The translations under genes and the position numbers were made by a program. The notes beneath the pieces are model-generated. The model ran no database searches. It saw only the letters and a list, made by a program, of their open reading frames with translations, and was not told the DNA's origin. From JBPCMN01 sp013695115 (GTDB lineage Bacteria > Actinomycetota > Acidimicrobiia > IMCC26256 > JACDBD01), in assembly GCA_051002235.1 (NCBI GenBank), contig JBPCMN010000034.1:6685-70684 (forward strand): a stretch of DNA of 64,000 nt, in the 5' to 3' direction. Below, piece after piece: positions 42,598 through 50,510 of the stretch; the stretch's first letter is position 1; every line of letters starts with the position of its first letter.

Positions 42598-43446
42598 ATG
42601 GCCGTGTTCCTCGGGCTCGCCGTCGCCGCGACCTATGGCGCCGGGGACTTCTTCGGCGGGCTGGCCACCAAGCGGACCACCACGTGGGCGGTGGTCGTGG
42701 TCGTGCAGGTGGTCGGGCTGGTGGCGCTGCTCGGGCTCGTTCCGCTCGACGGGGCCCCGTTCCCCGCGAGCCGCGACCTCTGGTTGGGTGCGGTGGCGAG
42801 CCTCGCCGGCACGGCCGGGGTCGGCTTCCTCTATCTGGGCCTGGCCCGAGGGCCGATGGGCGTCGTGGCCCCGATCACCGCGGTCGGCGCGGCTTTGCTG
42901 CCGGTGACATGGGGCCTGCTGCAGGGCGAGCGGCCATCGGCCGTCGCCCTGGCGGGGGTGGTGCTCGCGCTGGTGGCAGTCGTGTTCATCGCCCGGCATC
43001 CGCCCGGACACGGGCCGGACGAGCCCGATGCCGCCGCGACCTCCACGCTGGTCACGGCGGTCGCCAGCGGCGCCTGCTTCGGCACGTTCTTCATCGTGAT
43101 CAGCCACACCGACGACGGTTCTGGCTTCTGGCCGCTGCTGAGCGGGCGGGCCGCGTCCATTCCGTTGCTGGTCATCGTGTTGGCCTTGGCGCGCCAGCCG
43201 CTCGTCCCCGCGCGCGCGAGCCTCGGATCCGCCGCGCTGGCCGGCTTCCTCGACGTGGCCGCGAACTCGCTGCTCATCCTGGCGGTGCGCGAGGGCCTGC
43301 TCGCGCTCGTGTCGCCGGTGGCGTCGCTGTACCCGGCGACGACCGTGCTCCTGGCCCGGGTCGTCCTCGACGAGCGGCTTCACCGGCTCCAGATCGGCGG
43401 TCTGGTGGCCGCGCTCGTCGGCGTCCTGCTCATCGCCGGGGGCTGA
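42598..43446 (+). CDS. EamA-family (DMT) transporter
   Basis: A 282-residue ten-helix membrane protein made of two EamA repeats. The first starts AVFLGLAVAATYGAGDFFGG, with GFLYLGLARGPMGVVAPITA in its fourth and fifth helices. The second has ASGACFGTFFIVISH and LVSPVASLYPATTVLLARVV LDE-type ends. DMT transporters export metabolites such as amino acids or nucleosides. It ends 2 bp before azlC and probably forms an export operon with azlCD. Confidence 0.85.
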   Translation: MAVFLGLAVAATYGAGDFFGGLATKRTTTWAVVVVVQVVGLVALLGLVPLDGAPFPASRDLWLGAVASLAGTAGVGFLYLGLARGPMGVVAPITAVGAALLPVTWGLLQGERPSAVALAGVVLALVAVVFIARHPPGHGPDEPDAAATSTLVTAVASGACFGTFFIVISHTDDGSGFWPLLSGRAASIPLLVIVLALARQPLVPARASLGSAALAGFLDVAANSLLILAVREGLLALVSPVASLYPATTVLLARVVLDERLHRLQIGGLVAALVGVLLIAGG

Positions 43447-43448
43447 AG

Positions 43449-44132
43449 GTGGCCAAGCGTCCCTCGATCCTGCGCTCCTCGCTCGCGCTCGGCGCCGCCG
43501 TCGGCGTGTTCGGCATGTCGTTCGGCGTGCTCGCCGCCAGCGCGGACGTTCCCGTCCCGATGGCGTGCGCCATGTCGCTGTTCGTGTTCACGGGCGCCAC
43601 CCAGTTCGCCGCCGTCAGCGTGGTCGCATCGGGCGGATCGCCCCTGTCGGCCGTCGTCAGCGGCCTGCTGCTCGGGCTGCGCCACACCGGCTACGGCCTC
43701 GCGCTCGACCGCACCCTCCCCCGGTCGCCCCGGCGTCGGTTGCTTGCGGCGCAGTTCCTCCTCGACGAGTCCGCCGCGATGGCGCTCGCCCAGGCCGACC
43801 CGGAGGACGGCCGCCGGGCGTTCTGGACCGCCGGCCTCGCGGTGTTCGGGTTCTGGAACGCGGGCACGCTCGTCGGCGCACTGTTCGGCTCGGTGCTCGG
43901 CGATCCCGCCACGCTCGGGCTCGACGCGGTGTTCCCGGCCGCGTTCCTCGCGCTGCTCGTCCCGCTGGTGAGGACGGGCGACGGCCGGCTCGCGGCCGCG
44001 ACCGGCGCGCTGATCGGGATGATCCTCGTCCCGTTGCTCGCCGCCGGCCTGCCGATCGTGCTCGCCGCCGCGGGCGCGATCCCGGCGGCAGTCGTACGCC
44101 GGCGCGCCCGCCGTCGCCACCACGACCCGTGA
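43449..44132 (+). CDS. azlC: AzlC-family branched-chain amino acid exporter, large subunit
   Basis: About 227 residues. VGVFGMSFGVLAASADVPVP, MSLFVFTGATQFAAVSVVAS, LLLGLRHTGYGLALDRTLP and AAQFLLDESAAMALAQ are diagnostic of AzlC/BrnF. With AzlD it exports branched-chain amino acids or analogues. GTG 43449 lies 2 bp after the EamA stop, and the stop overlaps the azlD start. Confidence 0.88.
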   Translation: MAKRPSILRSSLALGAAVGVFGMSFGVLAASADVPVPMACAMSLFVFTGATQFAAVSVVASGGSPLSAVVSGLLLGLRHTGYGLALDRTLPRSPRRRLLAAQFLLDESAAMALAQADPEDGRRAFWTAGLAVFGFWNAGTLVGALFGSVLGDPATLGLDAVFPAAFLALLVPLVRTGDGRLAAATGALIGMILVPLLAAGLPIVLAAAGAIPAAVVRRRARRRHHDP

Positions 44133-44431
44133 CCTGGCCCGCGGTCCTCGCACTCGCGGTGGGGTCGTACGCACTGAGGGCTATAGGCCTGGTCGCGCTG
44201 CGGGGCCGGCGCGTGCCCGCGTTCGTCGAGGACGTCCTGACGCTGCTGCCGGCCGCGCTGTTCGGTGCGCTCATCGTCGTCTCGACGGTGGGCGGCGACC
44301 GGGCCCTCGTACTCGACGCCCGGGTGGCGGGCCTGGCCGCGGCGGGTGTCGCGGTGTGGCGTCGCGCCGGGTTCGTCGTCGTGGTGATCGCGGCGGCGGG
44401 CGCCACCGCGGCGGTACGCGCGGTCTCGTAG
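44129..44431 (+). CDS. azlD: AzlD-family exporter small subunit
   Basis: A 100-residue, four-helix protein starting at GTG 44129 inside the azlC stop (GTGA). WPAVLALAVGSYALRAIGLV and VEDVLTLLPAALFGALIVVS match the BrnE/AzlD family. It is the partner of AzlC. It ends 2 bp from the stop of the convergent ureidoglycolate lyase gene. Confidence 0.85.
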   Translation: MTWPAVLALAVGSYALRAIGLVALRGRRVPAFVEDVLTLLPAALFGALIVVSTVGGDRALVLDARVAGLAAAGVAVWRRAGFVVVVIAAAGATAAVRAVS

Positions 44432-44433
44432 AC

Positions 44434-44931
44434 CTAGAGGACGACCTCGACCGTGGCGTGCGGAGCCAGGTCGACGTGGGTGTTGTCCTCGGCGTAACGG
44501 CGGCCCTGGAGGTTGAACATGCGCACCGTGCCCGGAGCGGTCGGGAACGGTCCCCAATGCCAGGTGCCGCGGGCCAGCACGAAGCAGTCGAGCGGCCGGA
44601 GGCGGAACGCCCGGATCGTCTCGATGTGGGCCGGGTCGGTGAAGTCGACGCCCGCGGGCGCAACCGCCACGACCGACTCGCGGTCGAGGGGCATCAGCGT
44701 CTGGGTGTGGGTGTCGTGGCGATACATCCGCTCGCAGCGCGCCCCGTGCTTCGTGTGCTCGACCTCGTCGTAGCCGTGACTGATGAAGTTCACGTGGGGA
44801 TCGGACCACTCGAACTCGACGCGCACCGGGTCGTCGGGCTCGGTGTCGTCGACGGGCAGCGCGCCGAACGGCATCCACGCAACGGCCGTGAGTGGCTCGG
44901 CGCGCACCCTGACCAGCCGCGGCTCTCCCAT
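44434..44931 (-). CDS. ureidoglycolate lyase-like protein
   Basis: A 165-residue cupin-fold protein. VRAEPLTAVAWMPFGALPV at the N-terminus, VNFISHGYDEVEHTKHGARC, MYRHDTHTQTLMPLDRESVV, RAFRLRPLDCFVLARGTWHW and MFNLQGRRY are the blocks of the ureidoglycolate lyase family. The enzyme splits ureidoglycolate into glyoxylate and urea in purine/allantoin breakdown. ATG 44931 is used. It is divergent from a cupin and a glyoxylate reductase gene with a near-perfect palindrome between, which supports a shared pathway. Confidence 0.75.
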   Translation of the reverse strand: MGEPRLVRVRAEPLTAVAWMPFGALPVDDTEPDDPVRVEFEWSDPHVNFISHGYDEVEHTKHGARCERMYRHDTHTQTLMPLDRESVVAVAPAGVDFTDPAHIETIRAFRLRPLDCFVLARGTWHWGPFPTAPGTVRMFNLQGRRYAEDNTHVDLAPHATVEVVL

Positions 44932-44950
44932 GACACGCAACCCCTGATCT

Positions 44951-44972
44951 ACGCTGACGGCGGCGTCAGTGT
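44951..44972. promoter_or_regulatory. palindromic operator between divergent ureidoglycolate lyase and cupin genes
   Basis: ACGCTGACG and CGTCAGTGT flank GCGG; the arms match at 8 of 9 positions. The site is centred in the divergent gap (44932-45002), a typical operator position. No regulator gene is adjacent. Confidence 0.5.
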
Positions 44973-45002
44973 ATGGGCCTCGGTGTAAGGGGGAAGGCGC
45001 CA

Positions 45003-45386
45003 ATGGACGTTCGCAGCATCGAAGAGGTCGAACCGGTCGTCGAGCACAACGGCACGGTGCCGGTGTGGTGGCTTGTCAACCCGCGCGAGATGAAGGAGAT
45101 CACCGACGGCGGCTTCCTCGAGCTGGTGAGCGAGTTCGAAGTGGCCGGGGGCGGCCTCGTCGACCCCCACCAGCACCCGACCCACGAGTTCTATTACGTC
45201 ACGTCGGGCAAGGGGATCATGATGATCGACGGCGAGGAGCGCGAGATCACCCAGGGCGACCTCGTGCACATACCTCCCGACACGGTGCACAGCCTCCGAC
45301 CGGTGAGCGACCACGCTCCGATCCACTGCTTCTGCTTCGCGGTGGGCGTGAAGGATTCCGGCCCGGTCGACTACACGAGCCACTAG
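45003..45386 (+). CDS. single-domain cupin protein
   Basis: A 127-residue protein with GGLVDPHQHPTHEFYYVTSG (cupin motif 1 with His residues and Glu) and GDLVHIPPDTVHSLRP (motif 2 His). The metal site looks intact. AAGGGGGAAGG precedes ATG 45003. It lies 9 bp upstream of the glyoxylate reductase gene and shares a divergent control region with ureidoglycolate lyase. A role in ureide or glyoxylate metabolism is inferred from context only. Confidence 0.8.
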   Translation: MDVRSIEEVEPVVEHNGTVPVWWLVNPREMKEITDGGFLELVSEFEVAGGGLVDPHQHPTHEFYYVTSGKGIMMIDGEEREITQGDLVHIPPDTVHSLRPVSDHAPIHCFCFAVGVKDSGPVDYTSH

Positions 45387-45394
45387 CCCGCTCG

Positions 45395-46354
45395 TTGCCT
45401 CGGGTTCTCGTCACCCGGCACCTGCCGGCGGGTGGGCTGGATCCGCTGGCCGAAGCCGGTCACGAGCTGGTCCAGCAGGCCGACGACACTCCGTTCACGC
45501 ATGACGAGCTCGTCGCCGCCGTCGCCGACACCGACGCCGTCGTATGCCTGCTCACCGACCGCATCGACGCCGAGGTCCTCGCCGCCGGCGCGCCCCGCCT
45601 CCGGGTGGTCGCCAACGTGGCGGTCGGCTACGACAACATCGACGTCCCGGCCGCCGAGGAGCAGGGCATCGCCGTCTGCAACACCCCGGGCGTGCTCGAC
45701 GAGACCACCGCCGACCTCGCGTTCCTCCTCATCCTGGCGGCGTCCCGACGGACGTCGGAGGCGGAAGCCGACCTGCGCGCCCGACGTTGGGAGGGCTGGG
45801 ACATCAACCAATACCTCGGCCGCGACGTGCACGGCGCCACCCTCGGCCTGGTCGGGTTCGGTCGCGTGGGCCAGGCGGTCGGGCGCCGGGCCGCCGGCTT
45901 CGGGATGCAGGTCCTCCACCACACCCGCCGCGACACCGGGCTCCCGGGCTGGGTCGCAGACCTCGACACCCTTCTCCGCGAGGCGGACATCCTCAGCGTG
46001 CACGTGCCGCTGGGCGACGGGACCACGCACCTCATCGACACCCGACGGCTCGCGCTCATGAAGCCCGACGCCGTCCTCGTGAACACCGCTCGTGGTCCGG
46101 TCGTCGACGAGGAGGCGCTCGCGATCGCGCTCGAGGACGGGAGGCTCTTCGCCGCCGGGCTCGACGTGTTCGAACGCGAGCCCGAGGTCCATCCCCGGCT
46201 GCTGGCGGCGCCCCACACCGTGCTGCTCCCGCACGTCGGAAGCGCATCGCTCGCGACGCGGACGCGCATGGCCCGCACCGCCGCGGAGGGCGCGCTGGCC
46301 GTGCTCGCCGGCGAGGTCCCGGCGAACCTGGTGACGAAGCCGCGGAAGAGCTAG
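45395..46354 (+). CDS. D-2-hydroxyacid dehydrogenase, probable glyoxylate/hydroxypyruvate reductase
   Basis: A 319-residue enzyme with a TTG start, chosen because PRVLVTRHLPAGGLDPL is the expected N-terminus and the cupin stop is 8 bp before. VANVAVGYDNIDVPAAEEQG, LGLVGFGRVGQAVGRRAAGF (NAD(P) site), VNTARGPVVDEEAL with the substrate Arg, and LLPHVGSAS with the catalytic His are all present. The family reduces glyoxylate to glycolate or hydroxypyruvate to glycerate. With ureidoglycolate lyase making glyoxylate next door, glyoxylate reductase is the best reading. Confidence 0.88.
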   Translation: MPRVLVTRHLPAGGLDPLAEAGHELVQQADDTPFTHDELVAAVADTDAVVCLLTDRIDAEVLAAGAPRLRVVANVAVGYDNIDVPAAEEQGIAVCNTPGVLDETTADLAFLLILAASRRTSEAEADLRARRWEGWDINQYLGRDVHGATLGLVGFGRVGQAVGRRAAGFGMQVLHHTRRDTGLPGWVADLDTLLREADILSVHVPLGDGTTHLIDTRRLALMKPDAVLVNTARGPVVDEEALAIALEDGRLFAAGLDVFEREPEVHPRLLAAPHTVLLPHVGSASLATRTRMARTAAEGALAVLAGEVPANLVTKPRKS

Positions 46355-46400
46355 AGGCGGCCGTAGCTGCGGTCCGTCAGCGACAACCGGAGGAGCACCC

Positions 46401-46954
46401 ATGGCGAACCGTCGAGTCGTGACCGGCGCCGACGCGAACGGAAGGCGGTCATCGCGAGCAACGAGGAGATCGAGCCGGTGACGGTTTCGCTCATGCCCGG
46501 CCTCGAGTTCGGCCTGGCGTGGGGCGCCGACGACACCGTGACGCTCCCGACCGATGGCGCCAGCGCAAACGCGCCCGCCTACTTCCCGCCCGAGCGGGGC
46601 TTCGGGTTCGCCTTCGTCACGATCCCGCCCGAGCCGCGGAGCGAACGGCCCGAAGGGGACTCGCCGGGTATCCCGGCGAGTCAGACGAGCGAAGCCATGG
46701 GGGAGGTGGAGGACAAGCTCCCGGGACTCATTGCGCACATTGAGCCCGACCATCCCGGGATGCACACCACCGACACGATCGACTTCGACGTCGTGCTCTC
46801 GGGCGAGATCTGGCTCGAGCTCGACGACGGCGCCGAGGTCAAGCTCGAGACCGGTGACTGCGTGGTGCAGAACGGCACCCGCCACTCCTGGCACAACCGC
46901 GCGTCGGAGCCCTGCATCCTCGCGGTCGCCCTGGTGGGCGCGCGCCGCACGTAG
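46401..46954 (+). pseudogene. cupin-domain protein gene with an early frameshift and a palindromic insert
   Basis: ATG 46401 follows GGAGGAGC and reads ANRRVVTGADANG, then leaves frame. One base added near 46441 would continue it as KAVIASNEEIEPVTVSLMPG and on to a complete cupin: HPGMHTTDTIDFDVVLSGEI, LELDDGAEVKLETGDCVVQN and GTRHSWHNR. Without correction, translation could start at GTG 46478. About residue 75 the protein contains an extra segment (EGDSPGIPASQTSEAMGE) coded by a perfect 11-bp palindrome and flanks. The cupin itself is of the type found in small-molecule catabolism. Confidence 0.7.
46637..46700 (+). repeat. class 1 palindromic element inside the cupin gene (copy D)
   Basis: GACTCGCCGGG (46658-46668) and CCCGGCGAGTC (46672-46682) form a perfect 11-bp stem with a TAT loop. 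The flanks read GGAGCGAACGGCCCGAAGGG before and AGACGAGCGAAGCCATGG after, matching copies C, B and G. It is in frame with the cupin. Confidence 0.75.
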
Positions 46955-47000
46955 CCGACGTGCCACCAATCCGCGTCGTGAAATAGGGGCCGCGCGACCG

Positions 47001-47630
47001 TCAGGCGCCCTCGATCGGCGACGGGTCGAGCCCGAGCAGGTCGATGGTGGTCGCGCCGCGCTGCAACTCGCCGAAGAGGCGGGCTTCGTTGTCGGCGCGG
47101 GCGCGTCCCGCGGTCAACACGTCCTCGAGGCGGTCGCGGGGGACCACGGTTACCCCGTCGGCATCACCGACGATCCAGTCGCCCGGGTGCACCGGCACGT
47201 CGCCGACCTCGACCTGGGTGCCGATCGCGCCGGGGAGCGTCTTGGTCGCGCCCTTGAGCGCAACGCCGGTGGCGAACACCGGGAACCGGTGCGCCTCGAG
47301 CACGGCCACGTCGCGCACGCCGCCGTCGATCACCAGACCGATCAGGCCCCGGGCCTCGGCCGCGGTCGTCAGAACCTCGCCGAAGTAGCCGAGCTCGCGC
47401 TCGATGCCGACGTCGACGACCACGACGCTGCCCGCGGGTGCCCGCGCGACCGCGACGTGGATCGCCAGGTTGTCGCCGGGCGTGCAGCGAGCGGGGAACG
47501 CCGGACCCGCGACCCGGGCGCCCGGCCACGCCGGCGCGATCCGCGCCCGCATCGGGTGCCCACCGCTCTCACCCAGCGCCGCCGCGCCCAGCGCGAGGAG
47601 GGCGGCGGCAGGGTCGGAAGCGCTCGGCAT
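47001..47630 (-). CDS. RraA-like / HMG aldolase family protein
   Basis: A 209-residue protein. GDNLAIHVAVARAPAGSVVV, LIGLVIDGGVRDVAVLEAHR and VHPGDWIVGDADGVTVVPRD are the RraA blocks. GGVRD carries the conserved Arg/Asp of the divalent-metal site. The family includes 4-hydroxy-4-methyl-2-oxoglutarate/oxaloacetate aldolases and RNase E regulator RraA; without RNase E context the aldolase role is more likely. It is close to the ureide/glyoxylate genes but on the opposite strand. Confidence 0.82.
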   Translation of the reverse strand: MPSASDPAAALLALGAAALGESGGHPMRARIAPAWPGARVAGPAFPARCTPGDNLAIHVAVARAPAGSVVVVDVGIERELGYFGEVLTTAAEARGLIGLVIDGGVRDVAVLEAHRFPVFATGVALKGATKTLPGAIGTQVEVGDVPVHPGDWIVGDADGVTVVPRDRLEDVLTAGRARADNEARLFGELQRGATTIDLLGLDPSPIEGA

Positions 47631-47648
47631 GGGTTCCCTCGACGAGAT

Positions 47649-47741
47649 TGGCGGAGGGAGAGGGATTTGAACCCTCGAGGAGCCTTAACGGCCCCTACTC
47701 GCTTAGCAGGCGAGCACCTTCGGCCTCTCGGTCATCCCTCC
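47649..47741 (-). tRNA. tRNA-Ser (anticodon GCT)
   Basis: The acceptor arms GGAGGGA and TCCCTCC, the anticodon loop CTGCTAA with GCT, a long variable arm and the T-arm GAGGGTTCAAATCCCTC define a class II tRNA. The 3' CCA is encoded (47649-47651). It reads AGC/AGU. Confidence 0.95.
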
Positions 47742-47790
47742 GAACGCCACTGTACCGGCCGCCGGTCGCGGTCTTCAGGTGAGATGGTCC

Positions 47791-48273
47791 TCAGGTGAGA
47801 TGTCTCTCGAGCCGCTCCAGGGTGTGCTCCATCGCGCGCCGCGCGCGCTTGGGCCAACCCGCGGCCACGATGTACGTCCGCGTGAAGGGATCGGCCGTGG
47901 ACCAGTCGTACGTCTCGCGCACACGCGTGCTCGTCTCGCCCTCGGGCTCGAGCTCGTAACGCCATCGGTGGCCACCGATGAGGCGACTCATGAACGCGGG
48001 CCGCGCCAGGCCCGGCTCCCACGCGATGCGGCGCCCCTCCTCGAACTCCACGACCTCGTTGCTCATCGAGTACGGCATCCCCCACCGCATGGCCATCCCG
48101 AACATGGCGCCGAGCGCGAGGCGGTCAGGCCCGTCGGTAGGGGCGTCGCGCACCATGCCCGAGCCGTCGATCTCGGGATGCTGCGCCGGGTCGGCCAGGA
48201 CCGCGAACACCTTCTCGGGCGGCGCCGCGATCAGGCGCTCGGCCGACACCGACTGCGTGCGGGTTTTCGTCAT
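47791..48273 (-). CDS. SRPBCC/polyketide cyclase-like protein
   Basis: A 160-residue START-like fold protein. SAERLIAAPPEKVFAVLADP at the N-terminus, then PEIDGSGMV, YSMSNEVVEFEEGRRIAWEP, HRWRYELEPEGETSTRVRET and a long C-terminal helix (RRAMEHTLERLERHL) match the SRPBCC superfamily. It binds small hydrophobic ligands in known members. ATG 48273 is used; the divergent PHP gene starts 24 bp away. Confidence 0.82.
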   Translation of the reverse strand: MTKTRTQSVSAERLIAAPPEKVFAVLADPAQHPEIDGSGMVRDAPTDGPDRLALGAMFGMAMRWGMPYSMSNEVVEFEEGRRIAWEPGLARPAFMSRLIGGHRWRYELEPEGETSTRVRETYDWSTADPFTRTYIVAAGWPKRARRAMEHTLERLERHLT

Positions 48274-48285
48274 GGCCCGAGACGG

Positions 48286-48291
48286 TACCGT
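48286..48291 (+). promoter_or_regulatory. -10 element of leaderless PHP-gene promoter
   Basis: TACCGT, within the palindrome GACGGTACCGTC, is followed by 6 nt and then GTG 48298. Confidence 0.4.
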
Positions 48292-48297
48292 CAGCAC

Positions 48298-49317
48298 GTG
48301 CATCCCGCCGAGGTGCTGGATCAGGTCGCCACGCTGCTCGAGCGGAGCCTCGCGCCCGCGTACAAGGTGCAGGCGTTCCGGCGGGCCGCCGACACGATCC
48401 GCGACCGCCCGGTCGAGCAGCTCGAGCAGCTGGCGAAGGCGGGACGGCTGCTGTCACTCTCCGGCGTGGGAACGTCGACGAGCCGGGTCATCGCCGAGGT
48501 GCTCGAAGGCAAGACCCCGAAGTACCTGACCAACCTGGAGGCCGAGGCCGCGCCCGACGCGGGGGCCGGTGGTGAGATCCGCACGGCGCTGCGAGGCGAC
48601 CTGCACTCGCATTCCGACTGGTCCGACGGCGGCGCCACCATCCAGCAGATGGCGACCGCGGCGCGCGATCTCGGCCACGACTACCTCGCGCTCACCGACC
48701 ACTCGCCGTCGCTGAAGATCGCGCGCGGACTCACCGCCGAGCGGCTCCGCAAGCAGCTCGACGTGGTCGCCGGGCTCAACCAGGAGCTGGCGCCGTTCCG
48801 CATCCTCACCGGGGCCGAGGTCGACATCCTCGAGGACGGTTCGCTCGACCAAGAGGACGACCTGCTCGCCGAGCTCGACCTGGTGGTGGCGAGCGTGCAC
48901 TCCAAGCTGCGAATGCCGGAGCAGCCGATGACCGACCGGATGGTGGCGGCGATGGCGAACCCGCACGCCGACGTCCTCGGCCACTGCACCGGCCGCATGG
49001 TCCGGGGGCGGGGGCGACCGGAGTCGACCTTCGATCCCGATCTCGTCTTCGGCGCCTGCGCCCATTTCGACAAGGCGGTCGAGATCAACTGCCGGCCCGA
49101 GCGGCTCGACCCGCCGATGCGCCTCCTCGAGCAGGTGGTCTCGTGGAAGTGCAAGGTGTCGATCGACAGCGACGCCCACGCCATGGGCCAACTCGAATGG
49201 CAGCCCTACGGCTGCGCCCGCGCCGCCGAGGCCGGCGTTCCCGTCGAACGGATCGTCAACACGTGGAAGGCCGACGACCTGCTCGACTGGACGGCCGCGC
49301 ACGGCAAGGCCGCGTGA
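48298..49317 (+). CDS. PHP-domain phosphoesterase with helix-hairpin-helix N-terminus
   Basis: A 339-residue protein. Residues 1-75 resemble the helix-hairpin-helix region of PolX-type proteins (AYKVQAFRRAADTIRD, LLSLSGVGTSTSRVIAEVLE). The PHP domain follows: GDLHSHSDWSDGG, LGHDYLALTDHSP, ILTGAEVDIL, LVVASVHSKL, LGHCTGRM and VSIDSDAHAMGQL provide the metal-binding His/Asp/Glu set. It corresponds to the C-terminal half of bacterial PolX without the polymerase, as also seen in stand-alone PHP phosphoesterases. DNA 3'-end processing is possible but unproven. Confidence 0.85.
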   Translation: MHPAEVLDQVATLLERSLAPAYKVQAFRRAADTIRDRPVEQLEQLAKAGRLLSLSGVGTSTSRVIAEVLEGKTPKYLTNLEAEAAPDAGAGGEIRTALRGDLHSHSDWSDGGATIQQMATAARDLGHDYLALTDHSPSLKIARGLTAERLRKQLDVVAGLNQELAPFRILTGAEVDILEDGSLDQEDDLLAELDLVVASVHSKLRMPEQPMTDRMVAAMANPHADVLGHCTGRMVRGRGRPESTFDPDLVFGACAHFDKAVEINCRPERLDPPMRLLEQVVSWKCKVSIDSDAHAMGQLEWQPYGCARAAEAGVPVERIVNTWKADDLLDWTAAHGKAA

Positions 49318-49332
49318 GGCGAGCGGGAAGAT

Positions 49333-50040
49333 ATGACCGACGCGACAGAGCCGATCGAGGAGCAGGTCGAGCTCCCACCGATCAACTTCAAGTCGATCGC
49401 CTTCGGCAGTGGGCCGCGGTTCGCCCGCGACGCGTTCGGCCCGGTGCTCACCTTCTACGTCGTGTGGAAGCTGGCCGGGATCGTGTGGGGCATCCTCGCC
49501 GCTACCGCGGTGGCGCTGATCGCGTTGCGCTACGAGCGATCGCGGGACCGCACGGGCATCCTCGTGCGCCTCTCGCTCGTACTCGTGCTGGTCCAGGCGG
49601 TGGTCGGGATCGCGACCCGCAGCGCCGAGCTCTACCTCATCCAGCCGGTGATCATCAGCGGGCTTTGGGGTCTCGCCTTCATCGGATCGGCGCGGTTCGG
49701 CAAGCCCCTGACGGCGGTGTTCGCCAACGAGCTGTTTCCCTTCCCGGAGGAGGTCCGGAGCTCGGAGACGTTCCGGCGGGTGTTCACCCGCTTGTCGTAC
49801 GCGTGGGGTGCCTACCAGCTGTTCCGCAGTGCGCTGAGAGCGGCCACGCTGCTCGGTCTGGGCGTCGACCTCTACGTCGTGGTGAACCTGGCGACGGGTG
49901 TCCCCATGGTCATGGGGATGATGTCGTGGTCGATCTGGTACGCGGTGCGCGGCTTCCGTCGCAGCGAGGAGTGGGGCTCGGCGATCGAGGCGATGGAGGC
50001 GGGGACGCTGCCACCGGGCGCGGAGCCCAGCGAGGCGTAG
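49333..50040 (+). CDS. VC0807/DUF3159-like membrane protein
   Basis: A 235-residue protein with an acidic N-terminal tail, then about six hydrophobic segments: PVLTFYVVWKLAGIVWGILA, VALIALRYERSRDRTG, LVLVLVQAVVGIATRSAELY, LIQPVIISGLWGLAFIGSAR, and a C-terminal pair. FYVVWKLAG...IALRYERSRDRTG is typical of the family sometimes called intracellular septation A-like or VC0807. It begins 15 bp after the PHP gene. Function unknown. Confidence 0.65.
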   Translation: MTDATEPIEEQVELPPINFKSIAFGSGPRFARDAFGPVLTFYVVWKLAGIVWGILAATAVALIALRYERSRDRTGILVRLSLVLVLVQAVVGIATRSAELYLIQPVIISGLWGLAFIGSARFGKPLTAVFANELFPFPEEVRSSETFRRVFTRLSYAWGAYQLFRSALRAATLLGLGVDLYVVVNLATGVPMVMGMMSWSIWYAVRGFRRSEEWGSAIEAMEAGTLPPGAEPSEA

Positions 50041-50042
50041 CC

Positions 50043-50510
50043 CTACAGCTCGAGCGCGAGGTACCGGGCGTCGGGCCGCGGGTTGTACCGGTATGGGGGT
50101 ACGTCGCGAAAGCCGAGCGACCAGTAGAGCGCGTTGGCGGCCTCCAATTCGCGCACGGTGTCGAGGAGCATCCGGGTGTAACCGAGCGTCCTCGCGGCCG
50201 CGATGACGTCCTCCGCCAGGCGACGTCCCAGCCGGCTCCCCCGATGCTCCGGACGCACGAACATCCGCTTCATCTCGCACGTCGGCCCATCGAAGCAGCA
50301 CAGCGCAACGACACCGGCAGGCGCCCCGTCGACAAAGCCGATCAGCGCCGAGCCCGCGGGCGGCCCGTAATGGGCGGGGAGGTCGTCCAGCTCGGCCTCG
50401 ACATCCTGGAAGTCGACCTCGAACGGCAACGACGCCAGGTACTCGGAGATCAGTTCACGAACCAGGCGGTAGTCGTCCTCGCCGACCGCGGCCCGGACCT
50501 CCAGGGTCAC
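50043..50510 (-). CDS. GNAT-family N-acetyltransferase
   Basis: A 155-residue protein. MKRMFVRPEHRGSRLGRRLA is the acetyl-CoA pyrophosphate-binding loop, then AARTLGYTRMLLDTV and NALYWSLGFRDVPPYRYNP complete the GNAT fold. The start GTG 50510 lies inside the stop of the glucosidase gene (GTGA), so it is co-translated. The substrate is unknown. Confidence 0.85.
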   Translation of the reverse strand: MTLEVRAAVGEDDYRLVRELISEYLASLPFEVDFQDVEAELDDLPAHYGPPAGSALIGFVDGAPAGVVALCCFDGPTCEMKRMFVRPEHRGSRLGRRLAEDVIAAARTLGYTRMLLDTVRELEAANALYWSLGFRDVPPYRYNPRPDARYLALEL

